A stretch of DNA of 64,000 bases from Pyropia yezoensis (lineage: Eukaryota; Rhodophyta; Bangiophyceae; Bangiales; Bangiaceae), in NCBI GenBank assembly GCA_009829735.1, contig CM020618.1:12940568-13004567 (forward strand), given 5' to 3'. A program made the position numbers and the translations under genes. The notes beneath the pieces were generated by a model. It saw only the letters and a list, made by a program, of their open reading frames with translations. It did not search any database and had not been told where the DNA came from. This document shows, in pieces, positions 51,014-63,000 of the stretch; positions within the stretch are counted from its first letter, which is position 1; each line of letters opens with the position of its first letter.

Positions 51014-54000
51014 ATGAAGCGGTGTACCGTAGACGGTTGTGATGACGGTCGTCTTCTTAGTCCCTGCCACCTTGGCCGTCACCTGCGCAAGCGGCACAGG
51101 CTTGCAGATGATGCTGCAGAAGCTGGGACTGCGAGGAGCTTGGCCATGGGGAGCTCAGAAGAGGATGATGAGGTGGCCGGTGGTGGAGATGGGACTGGCG
51201 AGGAGGAGGATATCGATCATGATTTGGTGGGTGGGGGCGGGGGAGATGATTCCGAAGAGGAGGAGGATCTCGGGGATGCTGAGGAGAGGGGTGACGGTGG
51301 AGATGGTGCGGGAGAGAACGACTGGGACTCGCAAGGAGAAAGCTCCTTGGCATACGACAGTGACGCGTCGGCGACGAGTGACTACAGCTCTGATGATTGT
51401 GTGAGCGGGGAAGATCCAGATGTGGTCAGATCAGCAGAGATGCGTGCCGCCAATGATTTGCACGGTGCTGCTTTTGCGGATCACGCCTCTCCCGTCGTCT
51501 GTGAGGGAGACCTCGGTGAAACGCTCTGCGCGAAGGTGTTGGACTACCTCGATGAGTTTGGTGATGAGGAGTGCTGTCGTGGCGTGTACGAGGACAACGC
51601 TCCGACGGACACACTTGCGTTCGTCACCCCATCGCTGCGCGACGTGTTTGCCAACGCTTGTACCATGTCTGAGACGCGCATTGCCGCAGCCCATCAGATG
51701 TGCTTGTCGGTGGAGCGGGCGACCGGCTCAACGACATTGCCGTTCAAGGTCGCGTTCCCCACGCCATCGTCGCTCAAGACCACAGTGCGGAACGAGAAGA
51801 GGCGCATGCTGCGGAAGCTGGGGTGGATGGAGGCCGTCGTGACGACGAAGGTGGGTTCCCATCGTATCCTCCTTCGCACTGGTCTGAAGGTCGTGCAAGA
51901 ATGTCTTACGGCGGCCGCAACCGTCAGGTGGGAGCGGGACTCGGAGGATTGTGCTTGTGCGGCTGGCGTCCATTACAGTCAAGACGGATCCCAGAACGGA
52001 CCAGATGCGGTCGGAAGAAGCTCGCAAGACGTCGATCCCGAGACTACGATGCCCACGTCCGCATGTGCGCATTGCACGCCATCTGTCGCCACTGGAGACA
52101 ATGTTCCAGCCTCTCCGGTGATGCAAGACGGAGACGTACTGCGTGACTTCTTTGACGGCCATGCCTACCGAGCTCAGCGGGCGGACGTCAAGCGCGTGTT
52201 TGGGCTGTGCGCACAGATGCTTGCACTGGCGCTGTACTCAGATGGGACGGTTGTAACCTCTTCTGGTGGTACGTTTTCTCACAGGGATTGATTTTCGTAC
52301 TGCCACACTGGGTGTCACTACTGACCGCATCATGACCTCATTTGCTGTCATCAGCACAGCTTGTGCTTCTCCATACGTCTCGTCGTAACTTGTACTGACG
52401 GAGCGTGGGAACTGTTGATTTGGCCATCGCTGTGTCGGCCCATTGTATTTCTTGCAGGTGTGTCTGCGTATCCGCTGCGTATGAGAGTGATGAAAATCTT
52501 GACCAAGGAACCAGAATGGGTCGTCGTGGCATACATGCCCCAATTATTGTCGCGGTACGAGGCAATGTCTTTGTCAAAGGCTGCAGAGGCTCGAGCGGAA
52601 ATCCTCCAACGCACCATCGCGCTGGTCTTTCGAGATACCATGCTCGCCAGTCATTTCGGTGCCGAGATGACATTGCCGGACGGTGCCGTGGTGACGATCA
52701 TTCCGAGACTCATACTCTACGTGTCGGACCAGCCAGAAGAGCGGGACGTCTTGTGCCTCAAGCGTCACGGCAGCGCGTACGACTGCACGCCATGTATGGC
52801 ACGCTCCACGTCGAGCGGGGTGCGGCATTCCAGGAAGAATTCTCCAAAGAAGCGGAACATGCTCAAGATTGTCAAGCTGCTGCTCAAGGGAGCGCTCATG
52901 CGGGGATTAAGGGGCAATGGTGTCATTATCAATGCCATTGAGACCGCCAACAGCATCCACTGCGTTGTACCTGCACTGGCCGCCTGGGCTGGACTCGGCT
53001 CTGGTCCGCTGCTGCTGTACCCGATCTTCGGGTTTGACCGACTACACGTACGTTCCATACTCCTGTGTTTCCTTGGTGATTGCCAGATGCTGCTTGCATG
53101 GCGCTGCCGTACATGTCATTGTCACGCGTCTGTATTCTATCTTCTCTACATTTCTCTCCTGCAAGAGGGCTGGTGGCACGTCACTCTTTCTCCGTAACAC
53201 GTACTGACTCACACAATCCTCTGCTTGCGTTCGTTGACGCTCTGTCCCCCACTTACTCCTTCCTTTGCCATTGGCAGGTCATGGACCTCGGCATCTGTAG
53301 AACGCTGACAACAGGTGTACATTCCTTCGCCCATGAGCTGGCCGGTTCGAAGAAGCTTTTGCACGGCACAGCGGGTGAGAATGTGCGTATCGCTAACAAG
53401 CGGTTCTTGTTCGCGAGTCGCACGCACCGTGTCCCATCCATCTTCCCGGGGTAAGATTTGCTTGTCTTGAGAGCTTCATCCTTGTGACGCTGCTCCGTGA
53501 GATCTGATTGTATCTTGATGTCGCTACATTCCATTGGAGATGCATGCACTATATCTGACTGTTTTATTTGATCTCTAGTCACCGCCCTGGCTGGTTCTTG
53601 CACTTGATTCTCTACAAATGCACCTCAGGTACTTCATCAAGAGTGGAGAGAAACAGGCTACTTTGAAGGGTAAAGAGCACCGTGAGGCGGTTCACTTCTT
53701 GCCTTTCGCAGCTGCGGGCTTGTTCGGGCGGTCTGGAGCAGGTGGGCAGCATCATCGTCTCCTGACGTGGGTGCTCTGCGAGCTCGCCGCGATATTGAAG
53801 AGCGCCTTTGATGTGCGGCCGAAGACCTGGGCGGAAGCCAAGTCGGTATGTCGTCATATGAGTCGTTGGATTGAGAACGACTACCAGCCCCTCTTTGGGC
53901 CCTCGCACACAACCAAGCTGCATCGCGCAGTGTCGCATCTACTGGACGAGTGCTTCCTTCGAGGCAACCTCCAGAACGGCAACAAGGGCGTGAACGAGGC

Positions 54001-54742
54001 CCTGCACAAGTTTGTCAAGCTGGCTTTTACACTCACGAACAAGAGTCGTGATAACGCGGCATTGCAGATGGTGCTCACGGAGCAGATCGAGAGCGTCGTA
54101 CGACTCTCACGACAGCGGCAGACATCAAAAGCGACTTCCAAGAAGGCGTCCAATTTGCGTCGTATGCGTGCCCGCGGGGCGCTCAGCTCCGTCTCCGACT
54201 TCGCAGCTGCGTCTGGCTTGAAGACTTTGGACGAGGCCCTGAAGTGTGCTTCATCTGACTTCATCACGACGCAGTTCAGGACGTTGTTGCCAGACGCTGA
54301 TATCCGTCGGGCGCGCGGCGATCGCACCATGGTCTGGGCCACCCCGGACCTGAAGGGACGCCCTTGGTATGACTGGGTTCGCTACCGAGCAGAAGACGGG
54401 ACGGTCGGAGTGGGGCAGGCACGCGCGATTATTGCGGCCCACAACGGCACGCTCAGTCGGACGGTCGTGGTGCACTGTGCTGAGACCGCAAGCTCCGTGC
54501 CTGAGTGTCCTTTCACGGCATACGGGTGCGAGAGGCTTCAGTGGTGCCACCAGGTTCGGGAGGGTAAGATACGCCCCTTCCTTGCGGCCATTTCTTCGCA
54601 CAAGATCATTGACGTTCTCTGCGTGGAGCACGACTGGGAGGAGTGGGTGGATCGTGTTGGGGTGTGTCGCTTCCCAAAGAGCTTTGCTTCTGGTGCAGGT
54701 GGCTGGCGCGACCACCGCTTCTTTACCAATAATTTTGTGTAA
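51014..54742 (+). CDS. DDE transposase, Plavaka/CACTA-like
   Basis: Four exons: 51014-52268, 52458-53047, 53278-53450, and 53629-54742; donors GTACGT, GTACGT and GTAAGA, acceptors TTGCAG, TTGGCAG and CCTCAG, phases 1, 0 and 2; about 1043 residues. The N-terminus has a C2H2-like finger (Cys4, Cys9, His23, His28) and a long acidic stretch. Across the first intron: DGTVVTSSGG/VSAYPLRMRVMKILTKEPEW and VVVAYMPQL, then PDGAVVTIIPRLILYVSDQP and a C-x-x-C (YDCTPCMAR). Across the second: FGFDRLH/VMDLGICRTL, the D-x-L-H-x-x-D-L-G signature of Plavaka/EnSpm-like transposases. Exon 4 has AVHFLPFAAAGLFG and, at the C-terminus, WYDWVRYRAEDGTVGVGQAR, a small beta-rich domain. No internal stop after splicing, so this copy may be functional or recently so. 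Codon use and GC are milder than in host genes. The superfamily is inferred from motif order. Confidence 0.7.
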
Positions 54743-55594
54743 GGCACGAGAGAGCCACGCGGCTGCATGATGGTGTGCACACAAGTATCTCGTTGCATCT
54801 GACTTATTGTGCTGCCATTGAGTGACATGTCACGCATTGCAAGCCATTGAACGCCGTTTGACCGTCTGGACCGAAAGAGAAGAGAGGGAGAGAGGGGAGA
54901 AGTAAGAGCGAGACAGGAGTGCGAGACACCACGTCCGCCTTGATTTTGACGCTTCGTAGACAAAATCAGTACTATAATGATTGTCGTTGTTTTGACAAAC
55001 GTGGTCTGAGAGGCCTCTGTGGCCTGTCCCATGACACAGGCGCACAGGCCAAGTCATTTCGGGCTGTTCCTTGGCCGTGAGAGCACGCCGAACGAGAATC
55101 GCCGTCGCTTCATGCGCTTCGTGGATTTTAGTGCAGGCATGTGGCTCTCTCTCGTTGCTCCCAGGCGCAGCACCTACCTAGTGCTCATGATAGAGCACAG
55201 AATCCATGAAATCATCTGTTATCAGCCCTTCACAGGCATCAGTTACTCTCTGTAGCCCCCCAGCACGGAGTCAATAAGCGTCCCTGTCGCTTCTTACCAG
55301 GCAAGGCAGGGCATATTTGGGCCACTGGGGGCACTGAGGTGGACTGAGGCCCCACCCTAACGCTTGAGATGAAGTTGAAATGCTGTCCTAACTAGATCGA
55401 GAACTACCCCACGGAGCATTGATACGGATGGCCGGATGGTCGCCCGCATTTGCCTGCGTTGACTGTCATTCTGGACTGCTTTAAGACAATCTCCGTGGCA
55501 AAGTCCTCAGGCTCCCAGACTTGAAACAGAACGGTCGCAGGCAACGACGCCTGAGCATGGAAATGACATGTAGGGTCCAATAGATGCAGCCGAG
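54743..55594. other. spacer between transposase and helicase C-half
   Basis: About 850 bp of moderate GC. A purine-rich tract (GAGAGG/GGGAGAG) lies at 54868-54915. A 78-codon frame at 55019-55255 begins MACPMTQAHRPSHFG after a CTG/TTG start context and has no recognisable domain. The right end of the inserted element should lie here. Confidence 0.3.
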
Positions 55595-56485
55595 ATGCAG
55601 TTGGGTACGTTTTCAACAATCCCTACAGCAGTCCTAATGGTGTGCTGGACGTGGCGATGTGACGAGTACAATCAGATGTCATCAAGATACAGGTGGGCGC
55701 GGCTGCCGACGATGCTGCTGGAGTCTAACTTCAGGCAGGCGGGGGACCCAGAGTTCTTGAGCCTTTTACTGAGACTGCGTCTTGGCCAGCATACAAAGCA
55801 AGACGTGGCGCAGCTGGCGACCCTAAAGGCTTTGTCGAAGCCGCCGAACGACTGCGTCTGGCTATTCTGCTTGAAATCGTCTGCTGCTGACAAGAACGAC
55901 GAGGAGCTTGACCGGCAACCTGGACCAGAGGACACGTTTGAAGCTGTCCACAAGTGCATGGCGCCTTACCTGAACAAGACCCGAGCGACGCACTTGCTCA
56001 ACTCTGCGACGAAGTCGTTGCGTGTGCTCAAGCTCCGCGTCGGTGCTCGGGTCATCGTGTCATCCAACGCGCTTTCCTCCAAGGGCGTGGCCGCAGGATC
56101 GCGCGGGACCGTGCTTGCTTTCTCTCTTGTAGGTAATGTGCGCCTTCCCACTGTGGAGTTCGAGCTCCCGCGGGGGGGAACGAGTGTTGCTGTCGTTGGA
56201 CCTGTTGAGGCCCGTGTCATGGCCTTTGACGGTGTCTCGAAGGCGGCGTCGAGATGGCGGCTTCCCCTGGTACTTGCGTGGGCATCCACCGTCCATGGAG
56301 CCCAGGGGTGGACCTTGAAGCGAGTGGCAGCGGACCTCAGTGAAGCCTTTGCGCCTGGACAAGTTCTCTCCGCACTGTCCCGCACGCGCCGCTTGCGTGA
56401 CAACTTCTTAGAGGGCTTTGATGAGTCCAAGATGTTAGTGTGCCCTGATGCACTTTCATTCTATTCCTCTCTGTCTGCACTATAG
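55595..56485 (+). pseudogene. PIF1-type helicase, C-terminal half
   Basis: From about 55700 the frame reads WARLPTMLLESNFRQAGD and PEFLSLLLRLRLGQ (motif IV region), LRVGARVIVSSNALSSKGVA and AGSRGTVLAF (the G-A-R-V...N G-S-R-G-T-V segment), then LPLVLAWASTVHGAQGWTLK (motif V) and APGQVLSALSRTR (motif VI, including the arginine finger). These are the missing motifs of the helicase half at 44384-45607, in the right order and strand. There is no ATG supporting an independent start in the conserved part, and CAAGATACAG at 55681-55690 could be an acceptor. Stop at 56483-56485. Either the downstream remainder of the same interrupted gene or a fragment of a second copy. Confidence 0.75.
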
Positions 56486-56558
56486 TGCGTGCGTGGTCTC
56501 CTTGTCATTGAGTGGTTGCGTGAACAGAGAGTAAAGAACAACATCGTTTACGCCTGCT

Positions 56559-57254
56559 CTAGTCAATTAGCGGGTGAGTGCACTGCCGCCCCGCATCATT
56601 GAGAGCAGCTGCGCTGTGCTCAGAGCAGATATTGTGCGTCTCACTGTTGCTCTCTTGGTAGCAGGAAAGCCAAAAGACTGCCACGGTGTTCGGGATGAGC
56701 TCCTTGAAGGAGGCGAGCGCAGGCGGGGTCGGTCCCTCTGCCTCACAGTCACTGCAACCGAGACCGCGCAGACACATCTCGACCAACCCCCTCTGCGTGA
56801 AGCAGCCCCAACCCACATTCTTGAACTCTTCTGACAGACGGCGGTCAAAGCACGCAGTCTCACACGGGCATTCGTAGCACAGCTTTCGTAGTAGAGCGGC
56901 GAGGGTGTCCTGGCCCAGCAGCACAGAGGGTAAGTGCGGGGGTGGCATCTCAGCATTGTCCTCCGTTTCGATACCTCCGTTCGCTCCAGCACCCAGCACG
57001 CCCCCATCTGCTGCGGCGCCATGACTAGCCCTGTGCCCACCCACAGCGCCGCCGAGCTTGACGCCTTCTCCGTCAGCGGCACACGCAAAGACGCGCGCGC
57101 CAGTCGCCACACCCGACGCCGTCGCCAAGACAGATGGACGGGATCGACGAGCATAAAAGAATGCCCCACAGGCAGCTGTGCAGGAATCGGCCAGGACACA
57201 GAGAGCGGCAGTAGTACCAGAAAGTCCGTCGGCCTCACAGGTGCGAAGAGCCAT
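56559..57254 (-). CDS. Cys-rich orphan protein
   Basis: Single-exon frame of 231 residues with ATG at 57254 (MALRTCEADGLSGTTAALCV). The first half has LADSCTAACGAFFYARRSRP and a Gly/Ala-rich stretch. The second half is ordered: LLGQDTLAALLRKLCYECPC, ETACFDRRLSEEFKNVGWGC and VEMCLRGLGCSDCEAEG, with paired cysteines that could bind metal, then FKELIPNTVAVFWLSCYQES. It is convergent with the helicase C-half and just left of the Ty3 fossil. Unrecognised. The frame is clean and the codon use resembles that of the transposase, so it may belong to the mobile island, not the host. Confidence 0.4.
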   Translation of the reverse strand: MALRTCEADGLSGTTAALCVLADSCTAACGAFFYARRSRPSVLATASGVATGARVFACAADGEGVKLGGAVGGHRASHGAAADGGVLGAGANGGIETEDNAEMPPPHLPSVLLGQDTLAALLRKLCYECPCETACFDRRLSEEFKNVGWGCFTQRGLVEMCLRGLGCSDCEAEGPTPPALASFKELIPNTVAVFWLSCYQESNSETHNICSEHSAAALNDAGRQCTHPLID

Positions 57255-57708
57255 GATGTTGAGGCCAGGAACGGTGTGTGCAGTGAGGGCGTTCTGTCCC
57301 GTGGAGCGATGGGCACGTGATGGTCAGCAGAAGCATTACGGCAAGTCGGAGATGCGTCGGCGGCGAGCTAGCGGCACGCTCTGCGAAGAGATTTCGCGGC
57401 TCGAGTCGAACGTGTGGTCCGTGGCAGGCCAGTTTTAGAGAAAGGTTGGCGCGTGGGCAGCTCACTGTAGCATCCCTGGCCCCGACTTGGCGCCGACCCG
57501 GGACTACAACCAGAGGGCACCAGGTGCCAGAACACGCCCGCCGTGTGGTGATGGTTGGCGGCCGTGGCCCGTGCCCGGCACTGGGATGCGGTGGACTACG
57601 CTATCCACACGTGAGAGAGGGACTGCTGATGGGTTTTTGCATACTTGTGAGGGACTTGATTTGAGAGAAATTGAGTGTGAGATTAGTGAGTGGGAATAGA
57701 ATTAGTAG
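57255..57708. other. spacer left of the Ty3/gypsy element
   Basis: About 450 bp upstream of the Cys-rich gene start and left of the LTR. No gene recognised; it should hold that gene's promoter. Confidence 0.3.
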
Positions 57709-58036
57709 TGATAGTGGCCCCCGACCTGACGAGGTTAGACTCGGGTCGGGGCCACTCGGGGTTATGGGGGGGCTACCTGGCCAACGTGCCGAGGCTCCCC
57801 CAGATGCACATTAAGAGGGACAGCGAGGCGCCCTTGGCCCGCGCCCTCAGGAAAAAGACAACTGCGCGTTTGCTTTCCTCTTCCCCGTGTGCACTACCGT
57901 GCGTATCTGTTTGCTCTGCGAGCAGGCACGTGAGGCAACAGGCATACCATTCTCGTAGTTCCCCTTTCTGTGTTACCTGTCCCTTTCCCCCGAGGGATAT
58001 TGACACGTGTATGAGAGGATCGAGTTTTATACCACA
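57709..58036 (+). repeat. probable 5' LTR of the Ty3/gypsy element
   Basis: The right edge is placed at ACCACA (58031-58036), directly before a sequence beginning TGGTGGAGC (58041) that looks like a tRNA primer-binding site. The left edge is placed at TG in TAGTGATAGTGG and is less certain. Inside, GTGGCCCCCGACC and GGTCGGGGCCAC (57714-57755) form a hairpin. The 3' LTR lies beyond the window, so the repeat could not be confirmed. Confidence 0.4.
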
Positions 58037-58249
58037 TATTTGGTGGAGCAGCAGGGGATTGATTGGAGTGTTTGAGAAGAGACATTTGGGAGTAGCGGTT
58101 GGGTTGTTCCTGTTCTGTCTTTTTCTGTGGTTTGGGACTTATTTGCACCCGTTCACGGGAATCCCATTCCTGGCTCTCCAACCCCTTTCTTGTGGTCTTG
58201 CGATCTTTGGACACGCAGGTGACTGGACTGTGGCTGTCAAGAGACCAAC

Positions 58250-59960
58250 ATGGCTACCCTCCCTGGCACGACGGTGCCCGAAGGGGTAGACCCCGCGTCC
58301 CTTGACGCATCCCTGGTCACCGCGGGGGACGGTGCCCAGCCCGGCGTTCTCCCTACGGGTGAAGCAGACCTGGGCGTGACATCCGGTTGCGGACTGGTGT
58401 CCACAGGCGGCCAAGTACCACCTGCTCCCGTTCCTCCGGCTGTTCCTCCTGTGGGAGCCACCCCGGGGTCAACGGCGTTTGAGTCCGCTCGCAGCAGACG
58501 TCTCCCTCCTGTCGGTTCTACTCCTCAACCTCCAGGGATAGCCCCTGGTGTGTTTACTCCTGGACCCACACATGGCAGCTGGGTGTATACACCTCTTCCT
58601 GTGGGCACTAGCAGTGCCAAAGGCACCGCTGTGACTGGTTCTACGGGTCTTCCTGAGACTTCGACTCCTGGGACCGGCCAAGCTTTTCCTCCCCTTGCAT
58701 CCTATGGGGCGGGGAGCTCCAAGACCGGTAACCGGAGCAGCCGTAGGCGTCGGCGTCGTCGCCGTCGCTCTAGCACCAGCGAGACCAGTTCCTCCAGCTC
58801 TGAGGAGGGATATGACTGGGATGCATCTCCCGGTCCCACCCGGCGCAGGATAGTCGAGTTTGACTTCCCTGCCCACAAAGTGGGAGTTGCCACCCTGAAC
58901 AAGGCCACGTATTGGGGTAACTACCGGCTGGAGAACCAAGACCAAGGTTACACCCGGAAGATGGCCAAGAAGATGGCGTCCCTGAACCGGCGAATGCAGC
59001 CGAGCTTCGGGGGACATCCTAAGTTTTCCGGGAAGAGACCGGCGCTTATCTTTGCCTTCCTGCGCCGGTTTGTCAAGGCATGCAATGACAACGATGTGTC
59101 CGAGGGCAAGGCTCTCTACCTCCTGGTTAACTTCATGACCGGAGAAGCGGAACAGCGGTTTGCACAGGTTCTACCAGACTCTGCCGGACACATTGTCGGA
59201 CGTACCGTCGCGAGTTATCCGGACGCGGTCAACTGGCTCCTGTCCAACTACGCTGACGCGGACTCTCTGCGTAAAGCAGTCGGCAGGCTGAACCGGGCAA
59301 CCATGGAAAGACAAAAGACTCCAGAGGCGTTCGCCCGTCGTGTCCGGGAGATGAGCGATGCTTGTGGCAACGTTTACCCTGAGGACAGGCTCAAGATGAT
59401 CTTCTCGGAAGGGCTTCCTGAATATCTTCAAGTGGATGCGGAGAACTACAACCAGGAACATCAAGAGCATACCTTCCAGCAGTTGATGGCCTACACGCAG
59501 GGCAAGTACCGGCAAGCCAAGGCCCTCCAAGCTCCCATGGTATCAACTCCCAAGCCGTTGTCGCGAGTTCGTCCCGGACCCGACAAGTATAAGGGAGGTG
59601 ATAGCCCTGTACCGGTACTCGCAGTTGGCGAGGCCTCACCCGTGGGGTCAGAGGACAAGTGGGGCGGCTTCGTTTCTAAGGAGCAACCTTCCCTGGTCGC
59701 CCCCAAGCAGGTCAAGAACCAGCGGTTCCGGTCTTGTTGGCTGTGCCAGAAGGAGGACACATGTCCTACCAGTGCCCGACCATTCCCAAGGATCTCCAGG
59801 AGAAGCTCAAGCGTCAAGGACTGGTGTTTGCAAAGGCGGTCAACTTGGCTGACCGGCGGGCACCCTCCAAGATGGACAAGGCACAGGTACATGCAATCCG
59901 AGTGGCAACCTTACAGAGCATCACGGAGGCTCTGCAAGGGAAGCTCCTACGGACTTTGAC
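58250..59960 (+). mobile_element. gag region of the Ty3/gypsy fossil
   Basis: Begins about 210 bp after the probable primer-binding site. A Pro/Ser/Gly-rich N-part and a basic Ser/Arg stretch (near 58740-58800) are followed from about 58950 by a helical retrotransposon gag (capsid-like) domain of the Ty3 type, then a region with paired cysteines near 59730-59770 suggesting a zinc knuckle. Identified by position and domain order. Confidence 0.75.
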
Positions 59961-60099
59961 CTGGAGACCGAAACCTCTAAGGACTCCTCGGACCCGGGAA
60001 ACGAGTAGGGCAGGCGCTCTCCCCAAGTGTCTTCCCGAATCTCCGACGGCAGGGTACTTTACCGTTCTCCCCTTGCGTTCCGGGAGAAAGGACGGCAGT

Positions 60100-63000
60100 T
60101 ACCCTGCTCAACTGGTAGCCGCCTGGACACCCTGTTTGTTCAAGGGGACCTTGCTCGTCCTGCGTAAGGAAGACCTCAAGATTAATGCTCGTATGCGTGT
60201 GGGGGATAGCCTCCCCCAAGCTGTTACGCCGGTGGTTGACACGGGAGCCGGACCAAGCGTCATCACTGAGAACCTGTTACCTCCGGGCTGGCGTCGACAT
60301 GCCTGGAGAGCGCCTACCCGGACCCATATCGTCGACGCTTCGGGTCAAACCCTACGACCGCTTGGCCGCCTTCCTGTCGCCATCTATGTCAACAATGAAC
60401 CAATGCTTTTTCCCTTTCTAGTAGTCAAGACCCTATCAGTCCCCCTCATCCTAGGCTGGGACTTCCAGAAGCAGCATGTCAAGAGCATCCTACCCGGAGA
60501 AGGGAAGGTGCAGTTCAACCATGGGTTTGTGTCACCGGTATTGGAGCATCTGGACACCAAAGTTCGTGTAGCCAAGAACAAGAGGGAACGCATCCCACCC
60601 TCTACCTTGACTCTCTTCAAACCGGTGCTCCACCTCCTCGCTCGGAGACCAAGGTTAAAGTAACGACCCGGATTGCAGGTCAATGCCTGATCTACGGACG
60701 TAAAAATTTCTGGCGAAACACCGGTTATACTTGGCCCACGGACATCACAAGAAGGTAGAAAGGCACACCCCGTTCCCGGTGCTGATCGTCAACGTGAGCC
60801 GGAAGCCAATAACCCTCGCCAAGGGCACCCGAGTTGGTACAGCAGAGCCTTACCGGGGATCCGCCCGTGATATGAGCAAGGAAGACCTCCTGAACCTGCA
60901 ACAAGAACTGGCATCCAACTTGACGGCCTTAGACGTACCTCCGAAACAAGAGCAGGCTGCAGCGCTACTCCGAATCCCGAACAAGCACCACCCGGGATGC
61001 CGAAGGTCAAGCAAGAAAATGTCCCTCCCGACTTGAAGGAGGCACTGGAGAAGCTTCTCCAGGAATATCGGCACCTGTGGTCGGGAGAGCTGGGCAAGAT
61101 GGACGCCACTCTACACCGGATTCAACTCAAGCCGGAAGCTAAGCCAGTACACCTGCTACCATACCGGGCTGGACCTCATCGCCAGGATGAGATTGAGAAG
61201 CAGGTTAACAAGATGCTCAAGATGGATGTTATCGAGCCGTCTGATGGCGAGTGGGCCTTCCCGGTGGTAGTCGTCCCGAAAACCGGCGGTCACTTCCGTT
61301 TCAGCGTTGACTACAGGCGCCTGAACGAGATGACCGTCAGGATGTACACCCGATACCCCGGATGGATGATTGCCTCGACTTTCTTGGTGATGCCACCCTC
61401 TTCTCGACGCTGGATTGTGATGCCGGTTACTGGCAGATCCCTCTGGCTGACGAGGACAAGGACAAGACCACCTTCACGTGCCACCTGGGACTATTCCGGT
61501 GCAAGCGTCTTCCTTTTGGTCTCACCAATGCTCCGGCCACTTTCCAAAGACCCATCGACATCATCCTGTCGGGGCTAAGGTGGAGAACATGTTTGGTCTA
61601 CCTGGACGACATTATCGTTTTCTCCAAGACCCCAGCGGAACACCTGGAGCACCTTCGAGAGGTCCTGGCCCTCCTGTCCAAGGCTGGAGTTACCCTCAAG
61701 GCCGAGAAGGGCCACCTGTTTGAGACTGAGGTGGAGTACCTGGCGCACGTGCTGAGTCCGGGGGAGCTCGGAGTCAATGAGAAGAACATCAAGGCCCTCC
61801 GGCATGCACGGCAACCTAAAACCCAGACGGAACTCAAGAGCTTCCTGGGTATGTGCAACGTCTACCGCCGGTTCGTACGGGACTATGCTCTGATTGCCCG
61901 GCCATTGACCAAGCTCACCAGCAAGAAGCTTCCCGCACAACTCCCCGTGTTCGACGAGAAGCAGACCGTGGCCTTCGAAGAGCTCAAGAAGCGCCTGACC
62001 ACCACTCCAGTACTGGCGTTACCCAAGCGGGAGGGCCAGTTTGTTCTGGAGACTGATGCCTGTGGCGTCCAGGTGGGGTGCTCTCTACTTCAGCAGCAAC
62101 CTGATGGGCACTTTCTCCCGATAGGCTACTGCAGTCGCGTCTTGACTCCAGCTGAGAAGAACTATTCCACGACCGAGCGCGAGTGCTTGGCAGTCGTCTG
62201 GGCTTGCTTCCTGTTACGTCCATATCTTGAAGGACAAGAGTTCCTCATCCGGACGGACCACGCCAGCCTAAGGTGGCTGCTATGTATGGACAGCAGTCAA
62301 GGAAGGGTCGCCCGGTGGCGCCTACGCCTTTCGGAGTTCAAGTACAAGGTGTGCACCAGAGCAGGGAGGGAGCACCACTGCGCCGACACCATGTCCCGGC
62401 TGGAGACTCCTGCAGCCGATACCGGTCCTATCCCGGAGGAAATACCTTGCTTCATCCTCCCGAATGTTGGACGTGGCTGGCATGCTCCCCTGTATGAGAC
62501 ACCTGAAGCTCATCAACCGGTGACCATTCACCGGATGCTGGAGGCACAACTGACGGATCCTCAATGCTTGGAGCTTCGCCACCAAATGGACCTGAACTGG
62601 AACAGTCGTTTCTCCGAGTCTACGGACGGACTCCTGGTACGGGTGTCACCCTTCGATGGGGCAACTCAAGTCTACGTACCCCGAAGTCTGCGAGCTGACA
62701 TCCTACGCCTGGAGCACTCGTCTCCCCAGGCCGGACATCCTGGCATCAATCGGATGTATGCTTCAATGCGACGACACTATTCCTGGGAAACCATGGCCAG
62801 TGACGTCCATAAGCACCTGGAGGCTTGTGTTTCGTGTGCAAGGAACCGGTTGTCCCAGAGGAAGAAGACTTCTAAGCTACGCCTATTCCCTGCGGCGGAG
62901 CCCTTTGCAAGCTTAAGCATGGACATCCTGGGGCCCCTACCTGAAACATCCAGCAGCAACATATACCTCCTCATCATTTGTGACCGGTTCTCCAAGTTCA

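Larger units (their letters stand above)
45608..55620. mobile_element. candidate DNA transposon carrying a transposase and a divergent repeat-rich gene
   Basis: About 10 kb lies between the two helicase halves and holds a DDE transposase (plus strand) and a repeat-rich gene (minus strand), oriented away from each other over a shared 1.2-kb AT-containing region. The helicase being cut at the L-E-S-N-F-R-Q segment suggests insertion. The right half also repeats a W-x-x-L segment before that motif, so two helicase copies or an exon structure are possible. Terminal inverted repeats and target duplication were not identified, and the limits given are the helicase limits. Confidence 0.35.
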
